Counted from the first letter of the stretch, positions 36,773-46,209 are shown. The stretch is DNA of 64,000 nt from Thalassovita sp. (GCA_029212905.1 JARGPB010000003.1:126562-190561), one strand, 5' to 3'. Translations and numbers: made by a program. The notes: generated by a model from the sequence alone, not told the origin.

Positions 36773-38065
36773 TTATCGTACCACGCGCAACTGTTGCCTT
36801 GGCGCCGCTGTGCCCGCCTTTAGGGCATCATAGGGGTCGTCGGGGGCCAGCATCATGTCCACAACCTGCCTTAGCAGCTGTCTGCGTCCACGGGACGAAT
36901 AATACCCGCCGGCAATTTGGCTGGTTTCCAGCAGATAGCGGCGATAATCGCGATAGGCGGCCAGATCGGGCCGGTCAGCGCGGGCGAAAAACTCGGCCAG
37001 GGGCTGGGTCGAGACGAATTCGGGCTTGTCATAGACAGCGCGGCCAAAGGCCTTGAGCGGGATACCGCGCCACAGCACCTGTTGTGCGGCGGTGGAGTTC
37101 ACAGTGACAGCGCTGCGGGCGTCATTCAGCAGGCGGGCCAGTTTGCCGCCACGGACGAAATGCACGCGGTCGCTGACGCCCAGATCCCGAGCCAGACGGC
37201 GGATGTCACGGTGGAGCGGCAGCTGTCCGTTTTCCAGCGGATGAGCCTTGATCACCAGATGGTGGTGACGCGGTGCGCCTTCGGCAAAACCACGCAGCAC
37301 CATATCCAGGAACTCGGTCATCGTGGCAAAGGGAGAATGCATCTGGAACGAGCTGTCATGTTCCAGTTGCAACAGCACCAGATGATACGGGAAGCCGCCG
37401 TTCCGAATGCGTCGCGTTGCCAACCCCCGTTCGATGGCCTGCACCGGCATCAGCAGCAGGCGTTTCAGATACAGCGAAAATTCACGTCGTACAGATAGGT
37501 CACGATGGGTGCGGAACTGCGGGTAGCTGCCGTTTCTGAACATCACGAACCAGTGGTAAAGCGCGCCATAGAACACGTGTTGGCGCATGTCTCCCCAGCG
37601 GGCCGGAGGCATGGGCGTGTCGGGGTCGTATTGCTCTAATGCGGTGCGCATTTCGGCGACGCTCATGTCCATCAGGCGGGAATGGCCGTTGGTGCCGCCA
37701 CGCTCGTAGCTGACCCAAAAGGGCCGCATATAGCCCTCTTCGAAGGTATGAACCGTAAGGCCCGCGGATTTGGCCCGCGCGACGGCTTCGGCATGAATAG
37801 AGCGCGTGTCGCCATACAGAACAACGTCGGTCACACCCTTTTCAGCGATCAAAGCGCTGAACCGATCGGCCCAGTCCTGGGGCGCGCCATCATAGGGAAT
37901 ATAGCCTTCGGCCCCGAACCAGAACGCCCGGTCGCCCGCATTGAACCCGACGCGCAAAACCTGCGCCCCAGCCCGGCGCAACATCTGGCCCAGCCTGTAA
38001 AAGAATGGCCCATGCGGTCCCTGTAGGAATAGAAAAACTGGGGTTTGGTGTGTGTTCTGGTTCAT
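36773..38065 (-). CDS. kpsS: Capsule polysaccharide Kdo-transferase KpsS-like
   Basis: 430 residues. KpsS adds the first Kdo to phosphatidylglycerol in group 2 capsule assembly. Motifs: FLFLQGPHGPFFYRLGQML at the start, DVVLYGDTRSIH, HTFEEGYMRPFWVSYERGG, HHLVIKAHPLENG and VNSTAAQQVLWRGIPLKAFG, typical of the Capsule_synth family. It is first in the minus-strand block with the export lipoprotein and kpsC. The ABC exporter KpsMT is not in the window. Confidence 0.9.
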   Translation of the reverse strand: MNQNTHQTPVFLFLQGPHGPFFYRLGQMLRRAGAQVLRVGFNAGDRAFWFGAEGYIPYDGAPQDWADRFSALIAEKGVTDVVLYGDTRSIHAEAVARAKSAGLTVHTFEEGYMRPFWVSYERGGTNGHSRLMDMSVAEMRTALEQYDPDTPMPPARWGDMRQHVFYGALYHWFVMFRNGSYPQFRTHRDLSVRREFSLYLKRLLLMPVQAIERGLATRRIRNGGFPYHLVLLQLEHDSSFQMHSPFATMTEFLDMVLRGFAEGAPRHHHLVIKAHPLENGQLPLHRDIRRLARDLGVSDRVHFVRGGKLARLLNDARSAVTVNSTAAQQVLWRGIPLKAFGRAVYDKPEFVSTQPLAEFFARADRPDLAAYRDYRRYLLETSQIAGGYYSSRGRRQLLRQVVDMMLAPDDPYDALKAGTAAPRQQLRVVR

Positions 38066-38213
38066 TCGTTACGGTCTATGCTCAGCTCGTTACCAATGTC
38101 TTAGCGGGAATACCCGGCAAAAATAAGACCTTTTCACGCCGTGCTCTGGCTTGCCAGCGCTTGGCCTGCGGGCTAGGGATTTGACAGGATTGCAAGCAAA
38201 GGGCGTAGGGCAC

Positions 38214-38801
38214 ATGTTCACCGGCATTATCACCGACATTGGCGAAGTTCAGGAGCTGGAGCAGCGCGGCGACCTGCGCGCGCGGATCAAGACGCGGTAT
38301 GATATGGCAAGTGTGGACATGGGGGCCTCGATTGCCAGTGATGGCGTTTGCCTGACCGTGATTGAAAAAGGGGCCGATTGGTACGATGTGGAAATCTCGG
38401 CCGAGACCGTGTCGAAAACCAACCTAAGCGATTGGTCCGTGGGGCGTCATGTCAATCTGGAACGCGCCCTAAAGGTCGGGGACGAACTGGGCGGGCATAT
38501 CGTATCGGGCCATGTGGATGGTGTGGCCGAGGTGGTCGCGATGGTGGATGATGGAGACAGCACGCGCGTCACCCTGCGTGCACCAGCCGAGCTGGCGAAA
38601 TATATCGCACCCAAAGGCTCGGTCGCGCTGAATGGCACGTCGCTGACGGTGAACGAGGTTGATGGCTGCGATTTCGGCATCAACTTTATCCCGCATACCA
38701 AAGAAAACACCACCTGGGGCAGGGTGAAGGTGGGCGACCGGATCAACCTAGAGATTGACACGCTGGCGCGCTATGTTGCCCGGCTGCGCGATTTCGGCTG
38801 A
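38214..38801 (+). CDS. ribE: Riboflavin synthase alpha subunit
   Basis: 195 residues, making riboflavin from two lumazines. Two lumazine-binding repeats are present: MFTGIITDIGEV...ASDGVCLTV and GGHIVSGHVDGV...NGTSLTVNEV. The start at 38214 is the conserved MFTGI N-terminus; the upstream frame is not family-like. No FMN riboswitch was seen in 38066-38213. Confidence 0.97.
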   Translation: MFTGIITDIGEVQELEQRGDLRARIKTRYDMASVDMGASIASDGVCLTVIEKGADWYDVEISAETVSKTNLSDWSVGRHVNLERALKVGDELGGHIVSGHVDGVAEVVAMVDDGDSTRVTLRAPAELAKYIAPKGSVALNGTSLTVNEVDGCDFGINFIPHTKENTTWGRVKVGDRINLEIDTLARYVARLRDFG

Positions 38802-38857
38802 GGTTTTTCTGGCCTGTTGAGGCGCGGCGGCTACAATTAATGTCAGGAGGTACCGTC

Positions 38858-39526
38858 ATGCGCTCATTCGACGAGATTTACGACATTTCCGCCGACCGTA
38901 AGGGTGGGGCTGAGGCACTGGAGGGAATGCTGAAATCCCCTGTGCCTGTTGACGAGCTGGCGGCGCGCCCGGCGTCTGGCTGGTTGCGGGAAATGGCGCG
39001 TGCGGTGTTCCAGGCTGGGTTCAGCTGGAAAGTGATCGAGGCCAAATGGCCCGGTTTCCAGGCCGCTTTTCATGATTTCGACCCGGGCCGCGTGGCCTTC
39101 TACCATGACGAGGATATGGATCGTTTGCTGGCCGATGCCGGGATTGTGCGCAACGGGCGCAAGATCCAATCGGTGATCGACAATGCACGTATGCTGAGGG
39201 ACTTGCAGGAGGAAACCGGGGATGTCTCTGGGCATCTGGCGCGATGGCCGGTGACAGAGCAAGCCGATCTGGTCGCCATGCTGGGCAAACGCGGTGCACA
39301 TTTGGGTGGAAACACAGCGCAGCGCGTGCTGCGGGTGATGGGCTGGGACGCCTATGTTCTGTCAGGAGATGTGGTCAAGCGCCTGGTCATCGAAGGCGTG
39401 GTGGATAAGGCTCCAACCTCGAAAACCGCAATGAAAGCAGTACAGGGCGCATTCAACGGCTGGCACACTGAAAGCGGCCGCCCGATGACGCAGGTCAGCC
39501 AGGTTCTGGCGATGAGCGTAGACTGA
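38858..39526 (+). CDS. DNA-3-methyladenine glycosylase I-like protein without zinc ligands
   Basis: 222 residues. The core fits the Adenine_glyco family: VFQAGFSWKVIEAKWPGFQAAFHDFDP and ADAGIVRNGRKIQSVIDNA (about residues 45-112). Tag enzymes have a zinc site of two Cys and two His at the termini; this protein has no Cys at all, so it is a divergent Tag-like branch. Perfect AGGAGG seven bases upstream supports the start at 38858. Confidence 0.82.
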   Translation: MRSFDEIYDISADRKGGAEALEGMLKSPVPVDELAARPASGWLREMARAVFQAGFSWKVIEAKWPGFQAAFHDFDPGRVAFYHDEDMDRLLADAGIVRNGRKIQSVIDNARMLRDLQEETGDVSGHLARWPVTEQADLVAMLGKRGAHLGGNTAQRVLRVMGWDAYVLSGDVVKRLVIEGVVDKAPTSKTAMKAVQGAFNGWHTESGRPMTQVSQVLAMSVD

Positions 39527-39562
39527 TCAACCTGCGTTTTGCGCGCGGATAGGTTGGGGCTT

Positions 39563-39590
39563 GAGTACTTATTGCAAGATGAAAGCGGGG
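39563..39590 (+). repeat. Dispersed intergenic motif, copy 2
   Basis: GAGTACTT ATT GCAAGATGAAA then GCGGGG. Located 36 bases after the Tag-like gene, in sense orientation to it. Same motif as at 18805, 56702 and 62341. Confidence 0.75.
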
Positions 39591-39610
39591 GCGCATTGGG
39601 CCCAAAGGAC

Positions 39611-39632
39611 AAGGCGCCCCATAGGGCGCCTT
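39611..39632. terminator. Hairpin between convergent Tag-like and RND genes
   Basis: Nine-base stem AAGGCGCCC / GGGCGCCTT with a four-base loop, four bases after the RND stop. Neither side has a strong T tract, so termination strength is uncertain. Confidence 0.55.
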
Positions 39633-39636
39633 GGGG

Positions 39637-42600
39637 TTAGGTTTTGAAGACCCGGTAAATGGCTGGGATCACCAGCACCGTCAGCAAGGTTGAGGTCAGC
39701 AACCCGAACAAGAGCGAGATCGCGAGTCCCTGGAAAATCGGGTCGGCCAGGATCACCACGGCGCCGATCATGGCCGCGATGGCGGTCAGCAGGATCGGCT
39801 TGAAGCGGATGGCACCTGCATCGATCAATACCTGCACCTTGCCCCGGCTTTCGTCAGCGTGACGGATGAAATCCACCAGTAGGATCGAGTTGCGGACAAT
39901 GATGCCTGCCAGCGCGATGAATCCGATCATTGATGTCGCCGAGAACGGTGCATTGAACAGCCAGTGGCCAAAGATGATACCCAGAAAGGTCAGCGGGATC
40001 GGCGTCAGGATCACCAGTGGCAGGCGGAAGCTGCCGAATTGTGCTACCACCAGGATATAGATCCCCAGCAGCGCCACGCCGAATGCGGCCCCCATGTCGC
40101 GGAAGGTGACATAGGTGACCTCCCATTCGCCGTCCCAGAGCAAGGTCGTTTGGGATTCGTCATCGGGCTGGCCGTAGAAGCTGATTTGCGGTTGGGTCCC
40201 TTCGGGCCACTCCATCGTGTTTAGTTTCGCGGCCACGTCGATCATGCCATACAACGGCGCCTCGAAGTCGCCAGCCAGTTCGGCGGTGACCATTTCGGCA
40301 AAGCGGCCATTGTGGCGGAAGATCGGGAAGGAAGCCTGTTCTTCTTGGATGTCGATGACGTCTCCGAGTTCGACAACGCCGCGTGCACCGGGCAGGACGT
40401 TGGCGGGGATCGGTGTGGTCAAGAAGGTCTCATCCATCACGCGGCTGCCTTTGTCGCGGCTGACGGTGATCGGAATCGGGTGGCGACCCGCGCCGCGATG
40501 CGAGTATCCAACGGTCGAGCCGTGGTTCAGGATAGCGATCGTGTCGAAAACGTCGCTTTCCTGCACTTGGAAAAACTCGAGATTATCAGAGTCAACAGTC
40601 GCGCGCAGACGGCGTGGTTGGGTTCCGAAACTGTCGTCCACATCCACCACGTAAGGGACCGAGGCGAAGGCAGCGCGGATTTTTGCGGCTGCATCGCGGC
40701 GGGCCTGGGGTGTTGGGCCGTAGACTTCGGCCAACAGGGTGGCGATGACCGGGGGGCCGGGCGGGGGTTCAACGGTTTTCAGGTTGGTGCCGGGCGGCAG
40801 GTCCAGTTCGCTGATCATCTGGCGGATGACCAGCGCTAGGTCGTGGCTGGAGCGGTCGCGGTCGGTTTTAGGGGTCAGGTTGATCTGAACGTCCCCCATG
40901 TGCGGGCGTTCACGCAGATAGTAGTGCCGCACAAGCCCGTTGAAGTTGAAGGGGGCCGCGGCGCTGGCGTGGGTCTGGGCCGAGATGACCTCGGGCAGCT
41001 CCATCACCGTGCGGGCGACGGCCTGAGCGACAGCATCCGTGGCCTCAGTCGAGGAGCCTTCGGGCATGTCGATGACAACCGACAGCTCGGATTTATTGTC
41101 GAACGGTAGCAGCTTGACCGTCACGTCCTTGGTATAGAGCGCCCCGAGCGAGCCAAAAGACAGCGCTGCGGTGATCAGCAGAAACGCCAGGCTGATGCCT
41201 TTGGATTTCAGCAAAGGCCGGGCGATGGCGGCATAGGCGCGGCCCATGATGCCGCCTGTGTCATGATCTGTGGCGCCGTCAGAGTGGCCGTGCAGTGGGG
41301 CTTTGCCTGCGATCTTCAGCATCAGCCAAGGGGTGATCATCACCGCCACGAAGAAGCTGAAGATCATCGCGGCCGAAGCATTCGACGGGATGGGCGACAT
41401 ATAGGGCCCCATCAGCCCCGACACGAACAGCATCGGCAGCAGGGCCGCAACGACGGTCAGAGTGGCAACAATCGTGGGGTTGCCCACCTCGGCCACGGCA
41501 TCAATTGCCGCCTGTTTGCGTTCGCGCCCATCCTTCATGCCCCAGTGGCGGGCGATGTTTTCGATCACGACGATGGCGTCATCCACCAGAATCCCGATCG
41601 AGAAGATCAGCGCAAACAGGGATACCCGGTTCAGCGTATAGCCCATGATCCAGGCCGCAAACAGCGTCAGAAGGATCGTCACGGGGATGACGATGGCCAC
41701 CACAATGGATTCGCGCCAGCCGATGGCGATCAGCACCAGCCCAACAATGGACACAGTGGCAAGACCTAGGTGAAACAGCAGCTCGTTGGCTTTCTCATTG
41801 GCAGTTTCGCCATAGTCGCGGGTGATTTCCACGTTGATGCTGTCGGGGATGATCCGGCCTTCGGCCATGTGGACCTTATGGAGGATTTGCTCGGCGACGA
41901 CGACGGCATTGGCACCAGCACGTTTGGCCACAGCCAGGGTAACAGCGGGGGTGCGGATGATTTCGCCGTCCACTTTGGTGACATTGGCGACGATCTGGTC
42001 CGATGTGTTCGAAACAAATTCGACGTCAGCCACGTCGCCCACATAAACCGGGCGCGCATCGCGGGTGGTAAGCAACAGGCTGGCGATCTGCGCAGGGGTT
42101 GTCAGGGTTTCGCCCGCGACAAGGTCAATCATCTGGCCCTGGTCACGTAAAGAGCCGGTATTCAGCGAGCGGTTCGCGCTTTGGACCTTGCCGGCCAGCT
42201 GTTGCAACGTCACGCCATACAGCGCCAGCCGATCAGGGTCGGGGTTGATGCGAATGGCCTCGGGGGCTTCGCCGACCAGATAAGACAGGCCTACATCGCC
42301 GATCTTGGCGACCTCGGCGCGCAGCTCGCGGGCGATGCGAGTCAGGTCGTTGGCAGAGACATTGTCGTGCCCTGGTTTGGGCGACAGCGTGAGCGAGACA
42401 ATCGCCACGTCATCAATTCCGCGTCCGACGATCAGCGGCTCGTCGATACCGACGGGGATCATATCCAGATTGGCGCGGACCTTGTCATGCACGCGCAAAA
42501 TGGCGGCATCGGCCGAGGTGCCCACGACAAACCGCGCTGTGACCATCGCGTAGTCATCCGAGGTCTGAGAGTAGACGTGCTCGACCCCGTTGATGCCTTT

Positions 42601-42852
42601 GACGATGGTCTCCATCGGCTCTGTCACAAGTTTGACAGCGTCAGGGGCTTGCAGGCCGGGCGCCTGAATATGGATGTCCACCAGAGGGACGGAAATCTGC
42701 GGCTCTTCTTCGCGCGGAAGGCTGATCAGGGCGACGATACCCACCGCCAGCGCGGCGATGATAAATAGCGGTGTCAGAGGCGAGGCGATGAACGCGCGGG
42801 TCAATGCCCCCGCGATCCCCAGCTTGGCCGGGCTGTCGGATGGGTTACTCAT
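39637..42852 (-). CDS. RND efflux transporter permease (HAE1/AcrB superfamily)
   Basis: 1071 residues with 12 predicted membrane helices and two large periplasmic loops. The first helix is followed by SLPREEEPQISVP, seen in a subgroup of RND pumps distinct from AcrB. The proton-relay helix is ILVDDAIVVIENIARHWG. A second-half helix repeat ends near ILLVDFIRHADE. It overlaps the membrane-fusion gene by eight bases. No outer membrane TolC-like gene is adjacent. Substrate unknown. Confidence 0.93.
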   Translation of the reverse strand: MSNPSDSPAKLGIAGALTRAFIASPLTPLFIIAALAVGIVALISLPREEEPQISVPLVDIHIQAPGLQAPDAVKLVTEPMETIVKGINGVEHVYSQTSDDYAMVTARFVVGTSADAAILRVHDKVRANLDMIPVGIDEPLIVGRGIDDVAIVSLTLSPKPGHDNVSANDLTRIARELRAEVAKIGDVGLSYLVGEAPEAIRINPDPDRLALYGVTLQQLAGKVQSANRSLNTGSLRDQGQMIDLVAGETLTTPAQIASLLLTTRDARPVYVGDVADVEFVSNTSDQIVANVTKVDGEIIRTPAVTLAVAKRAGANAVVVAEQILHKVHMAEGRIIPDSINVEITRDYGETANEKANELLFHLGLATVSIVGLVLIAIGWRESIVVAIVIPVTILLTLFAAWIMGYTLNRVSLFALIFSIGILVDDAIVVIENIARHWGMKDGRERKQAAIDAVAEVGNPTIVATLTVVAALLPMLFVSGLMGPYMSPIPSNASAAMIFSFFVAVMITPWLMLKIAGKAPLHGHSDGATDHDTGGIMGRAYAAIARPLLKSKGISLAFLLITAALSFGSLGALYTKDVTVKLLPFDNKSELSVVIDMPEGSSTEATDAVAQAVARTVMELPEVISAQTHASAAAPFNFNGLVRHYYLRERPHMGDVQINLTPKTDRDRSSHDLALVIRQMISELDLPPGTNLKTVEPPPGPPVIATLLAEVYGPTPQARRDAAAKIRAAFASVPYVVDVDDSFGTQPRRLRATVDSDNLEFFQVQESDVFDTIAILNHGSTVGYSHRGAGRHPIPITVSRDKGSRVMDETFLTTPIPANVLPGARGVVELGDVIDIQEEQASFPIFRHNGRFAEMVTAELAGDFEAPLYGMIDVAAKLNTMEWPEGTQPQISFYGQPDDESQTTLLWDGEWEVTYVTFRDMGAAFGVALLGIYILVVAQFGSFRLPLVILTPIPLTFLGIIFGHWLFNAPFSATSMIGFIALAGIIVRNSILLVDFIRHADESRGKVQVLIDAGAIRFKPILLTAIAAMIGAVVILADPIFQGLAISLLFGLLTSTLLTVLVIPAIYRVFKT

Positions 42853-43822
42853 GCGTGGCCCCTTCGTATCCGGTGACGATCACATCTCCCGCAGTCAGTC
42901 CCGTCAGGATTTCTACGGTGTCCCCATTGGCCTGTCCGGTGACGACGGTGCGCAGCGCGGTCTTGCCGTCTTGCTTTACTGCGACGAAATCCAGACCCGA
43001 GCGCGTGATCAGCGCGGCCGTTGAAATAACCAGCGCCTGACGTGTGCCCACAGGGATGCGCACCAGAACCCGCGCATCGACAAAGGCGTCAGACAGGCCG
43101 GGGACTTCGACATCTGCGACCACACGGCCGTTTTCGATCTGCGGGTAAATCCGAGCCAATGAGCCGGTTGCGTCAGTGTCGCCTGCGTCGATTGCTATGC
43201 TGGCCCCTTGGGTCAGGGCCGTGGCGTGGCGTTCAGGAATGGCCAGCCGCAGGAAAAAACCGCCGCCGCCGATCGTCGCCACGGGCTCGCCGGGCATCAG
43301 AACCGCGCCTTTGGTGACGGGTACATCCAGCACACGACCCGCTGCGGGGGCCAGAACCTGCCCCTCGGTCGCCTGTTGCTCGATCACGCGGCGGTTGGCT
43401 TGGGTGGCTTCGATCTGGCCGGTCAGAACCTCAACTTGGGTGCGCAGCGCGTCCAGGCGTTGCACCGTGGTGACGCCGCGCGCCAGCAGCTCTTCGCCGC
43501 GCTTTAGCTCTGACTGGGCATTTTCCAATTGCGAGTTCAGTGATTGCAGTTGTGCGTCGATTGCCCCCAGCTGAAAGCTGAGTTTCTCATCAACGATCGA
43601 GGCCAGGGTCTGACCCGCCTCGACCAGATCGCCCTCGGTGACGTTTAGCGCCATCAACGTTCCCCCTATCCGGGCGCGGGCGGGAACGCGGTCACGGGCC
43701 TCGATCCGGCCATAGACCGCCTTCCATTCTGTCAATTGCGTTGGCGTCAGAACCGTTTCGGTTTCACCAAAAGCAGCCAGGGGCATCAACCCAATGGCAA
43801 GTGCAGTAAGCAGGCGTTTCAT
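42845..43822 (-). CDS. RND membrane fusion (periplasmic adaptor) protein
   Basis: 325 residues. Signal peptide MKRLLTALAIGLMPLAAFG. The lipoyl/biotinyl halves flank a coiled coil (QLGAIDAQLQSLNSQLENAQSELKRGEELL, about 85-115). The beta-barrel and membrane-proximal domains end with ALRTVVTGQANGDTVEILTGLTAGDVIVTG. AAAGGA sets the start at 43822; the upstream frame lacks a signal. It couples the RND pump to the outer membrane. Confidence 0.92.
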   Translation of the reverse strand: MKRLLTALAIGLMPLAAFGETETVLTPTQLTEWKAVYGRIEARDRVPARARIGGTLMALNVTEGDLVEAGQTLASIVDEKLSFQLGAIDAQLQSLNSQLENAQSELKRGEELLARGVTTVQRLDALRTQVEVLTGQIEATQANRRVIEQQATEGQVLAPAAGRVLDVPVTKGAVLMPGEPVATIGGGGFFLRLAIPERHATALTQGASIAIDAGDTDATGSLARIYPQIENGRVVADVEVPGLSDAFVDARVLVRIPVGTRQALVISTAALITRSGLDFVAVKQDGKTALRTVVTGQANGDTVEILTGLTAGDVIVTGYEGATHE

Positions 43823-43855
43823 CTGTGGGGTCCTTTCGGCGCGGTGTGCCGTTGT

Positions 43856-43877
43856 ATTCACATTCTGTGAATTGAAT
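43856..43877. promoter_or_regulatory. Overlapping palindromes upstream of the RND operon
   Basis: ATTCACA / TGTGAAT around TTC (43856-43872), overlapped by ATTC-N8-GAAT (43862-43877). The second form matches the published pattern for SqrR/BigR-type ArsR repressors of alphaproteobacteria. It lies 34 bases before the adaptor start. No such repressor gene is in the window. Confidence 0.55.
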
Positions 43878-44099
43878 ATGATATGGTGCCACCATTTTCA
43901 AGTGCTAAGGTGCAGGCGTGTTCAGCTTGTTGTTTCATTCCATCAGGGTTTGGGCCTTGATTGAGGTCAATGGCGAGGCTTAGCTGCGGAATTGACTGCC
44001 CTAGCGTCAATTCTACCGCATATGGTGTGTCAGTCCTTTATTCTATGCATGCTTCGAGTCATTGTTGCCAATGATAATAAACGACCCGGAGGGATTGGG

Positions 44100-45239
44100 A
44101 TGAAAATGACGAAACTGGCCGCCTTGGCCACTGCAACTATGCTGGGCGGACTGCCTGCGTTTGCCGAAGGTGTCAAAGTCGGCATGATCACCACCCTGTC
44201 CGGTGGCGGCGCGGGGCTGGGCATCGACGCACGGGACGGGTTCCTGCTGGCGGTGAAAATGGCGGGGCGCGATGACCTGGAGGTCGTGGTGGAAGACGAC
44301 CAGCGCAAGCCGGAAATCGCAGTGCAGCTGGCCGACAAGATGATCCAGTCGGAAAAGGTGGACGTGCTGACCGGGATCATCTGGTCGAACCTAGCGATGG
44401 CCGTGGTGCCCGCAGCTGTGGCGCAGGATAAATTCTATTTGTCGGTAAACGCCGCGCCGTCTGCATTGGCGGGCAAGGGCTGTAACCCCAACTATTTCTC
44501 GGTGGCCTATCAGAACGACAACCTGCACGAGGCCGCAGGGGCCTATCTGGCCTCGGCCGGTTACAAGAAACCGTTCATTCTGGCGCCGAACTATCCCGCC
44601 GGGAAAGATTCGCTGACCGGGTTCAAACGTTTCTACGAGGGCGAACTGGCCGGGGAAATCTATACCAAGCTGGGCCAGACCGATTATGCAGCCGAGATCG
44701 CGCAGATCCGCGCGTCGGGGGCTGATAGCGTGTTTTTCTTCCTGCCGGGCGGGATGGGGATCTCCTTTATGAAGCAGTATGCTGACAGCGGTGTTGATCT
44801 GCCTGTCGTCGGGCCTGCCTTTAGCTTTGATCAGGGTATTCTGGGCGCTGTTGGCAAGGCTGCGCTGGGTGTGAAAAACACCAGCCAGTGGAACAAAGAC
44901 ATCGACAACGCGGCTAATGCGGCCTTTGTCGCGGGTTTCCAGGCTGAATATGGCCGTCTGCCGTCGCTTTATGCGTCGCAGGGGTATGACACGGCGAACC
45001 TGCTGATCTCGGCCATGGATAAGGCGGATATTAAGGACGCTGCGGCCTTCCGTGAGGCGCTGAAATCGGCGGATTTTACCAGCGTCCGAGGTAAGTTCTC
45101 GTTTGCCGGTAACAACCACCCGGTGCAGGACATTTACGTCCGCGAGGTCATCATGGAGGGCGATGTGATCACGAATAAAATCGTCGGTACTGCCATGGAA
45201 GATCGCGCAAACGCATACGTAGATATGTGCAAGATGTAA
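44100..45239 (+). CDS. Branched-chain-type ABC transporter binding protein
   Basis: 379 residues with a signal peptide (KLAALATATMLGGLPAFA). The mature domain is the Peripla_BP_6 fold (KVGMITTLSGGGAGLGIDARDGF; VEDDQRKPEIAVQLADKMI). GGAGG precedes the start at 44100. It leads a five-gene Liv-type operon. The relatives include aromatic-acid and branched-chain amino acid importers, so the substrate is open. Confidence 0.92.
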   Translation: MKMTKLAALATATMLGGLPAFAEGVKVGMITTLSGGGAGLGIDARDGFLLAVKMAGRDDLEVVVEDDQRKPEIAVQLADKMIQSEKVDVLTGIIWSNLAMAVVPAAVAQDKFYLSVNAAPSALAGKGCNPNYFSVAYQNDNLHEAAGAYLASAGYKKPFILAPNYPAGKDSLTGFKRFYEGELAGEIYTKLGQTDYAAEIAQIRASGADSVFFFLPGGMGISFMKQYADSGVDLPVVGPAFSFDQGILGAVGKAALGVKNTSQWNKDIDNAANAAFVAGFQAEYGRLPSLYASQGYDTANLLISAMDKADIKDAAAFREALKSADFTSVRGKFSFAGNNHPVQDIYVREVIMEGDVITNKIVGTAMEDRANAYVDMCKM

Positions 45240-45247
45240 GACAGGCG

Positions 45248-45267
45248 GGCCCCGGATCACCGGGGCC
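45248..45267 (+). other. Strong GC hairpin between binding-protein and permease genes
   Basis: Eight-base stem GGCCCCGG / CCGGGGCC, loop ATCA, without a T tract. Such hairpins after binding-protein genes usually stabilise the upstream mRNA, giving more binding protein than membrane subunits. Confidence 0.75.
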
Positions 45268-45288
45268 TGACCGCCCGGGGGCAGGGAC

Positions 45289-46209
45289 ATGAGCGCAATA
45301 CTATTGGTCGAGCAGATCCTGAACGGGCTGCAATCGGGTGTGATGCTGTTTCTGATGGCCGCCGGGCTGACGCTGGTGTTCGGCGTCATGGGGCTGATCA
45401 ACCTTGCCCATGGATCGCTGTACATGGTGGGCGCCTTTGCGGCGGCGAGCATTGCGGCGGCGACTGGGTCCTTCGTGTTGGCCTTGGTCGCGGCGCTGGC
45501 GGCAGCTGCTGTTGCCGGGGCGCTGATCGAGCTGATCGTGATCCGCAGGCTCTATGCGCGCGACCATCTGGATCAGGTGCTGGCCACTTTTGCGCTGATC
45601 TTGATCCTGTCCGAGGGCACGCGTTGGATGTTCGGTTCGTTCCCATTGTATCTGGATGTGCCCAGTTGGCTGTCGGGACCGATCAGCCTGCCGGGGGGTA
45701 TCCAATATCCCCTGTACCGTTTGGCGATCATCGTGGTGGGGCTGGCGGTGGCCGCAGGTCTGTTCTTGCTGATTTCTCGCACGCGGTTGGGTATCCGTAT
45801 CCGCGCTGGCGAAGCTGACCGCGAGATGATTGCCGCCCTGGGGGTGGATATTTCCAAACTCTATACGATGGTGTTCGCTTTGGGCGCCGCGCTGGCCGGG
45901 TTGGCGGGGGCACTGGTTGGGGCGATCCAATCGGTGCAGGTCGGGATGGGTGAGCCGGTTTTAATCCTGGCCTTTGTTGTCGTCGTGATCGGGGGTATCG
46001 GGTCAATCAAAGGCGCTTTTGTTGGGGCGCTTCTGGTGGGCCTGACCGATACGCTGGGTGGGGTCCTGCTGCCGCAATTGTTCGCATTGTTTCTGGACCC
46101 GTCCGCTGCTGCAACCGTGGGGGCCTCGCTTGCCTCGATGGCGATTTATATCCTGATGGCGGTGGTGCTTGTGCTACGCCCCTCGGGCCTGTTCGGAGAA
46201 CGTGCATGA
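45289..46209 (+). CDS. Branched-chain-type ABC permease (LivH-like)
   Basis: 306-residue inner membrane protein with about eight helices. The LivH family signature is visible: GVMLFLMAAGLTLVFGVMGLINLAHGSLYMVGAF. The C-terminal half has GIRIRAGEADREMIAALGVD, the loop that contacts the ATPases. Its stop overlaps the LivM-like start (ATGA). Confidence 0.94.
   Translation: MSAILLVEQILNGLQSGVMLFLMAAGLTLVFGVMGLINLAHGSLYMVGAFAAASIAAATGSFVLALVAALAAAAVAGALIELIVIRRLYARDHLDQVLATFALILILSEGTRWMFGSFPLYLDVPSWLSGPISLPGGIQYPLYRLAIIVVGLAVAAGLFLLISRTRLGIRIRAGEADREMIAALGVDISKLYTMVFALGAALAGLAGALVGAIQSVQVGMGEPVLILAFVVVVIGGIGSIKGAFVGALLVGLTDTLGGVLLPQLFALFLDPSAAATVGASLASMAIYILMAVVLVLRPSGLFGERA

Noticed and set aside
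38066..38213. Possible FMN riboswitch before ribE
   Set aside because: No conserved FMN riboswitch cores could be found in this 148-base gap.
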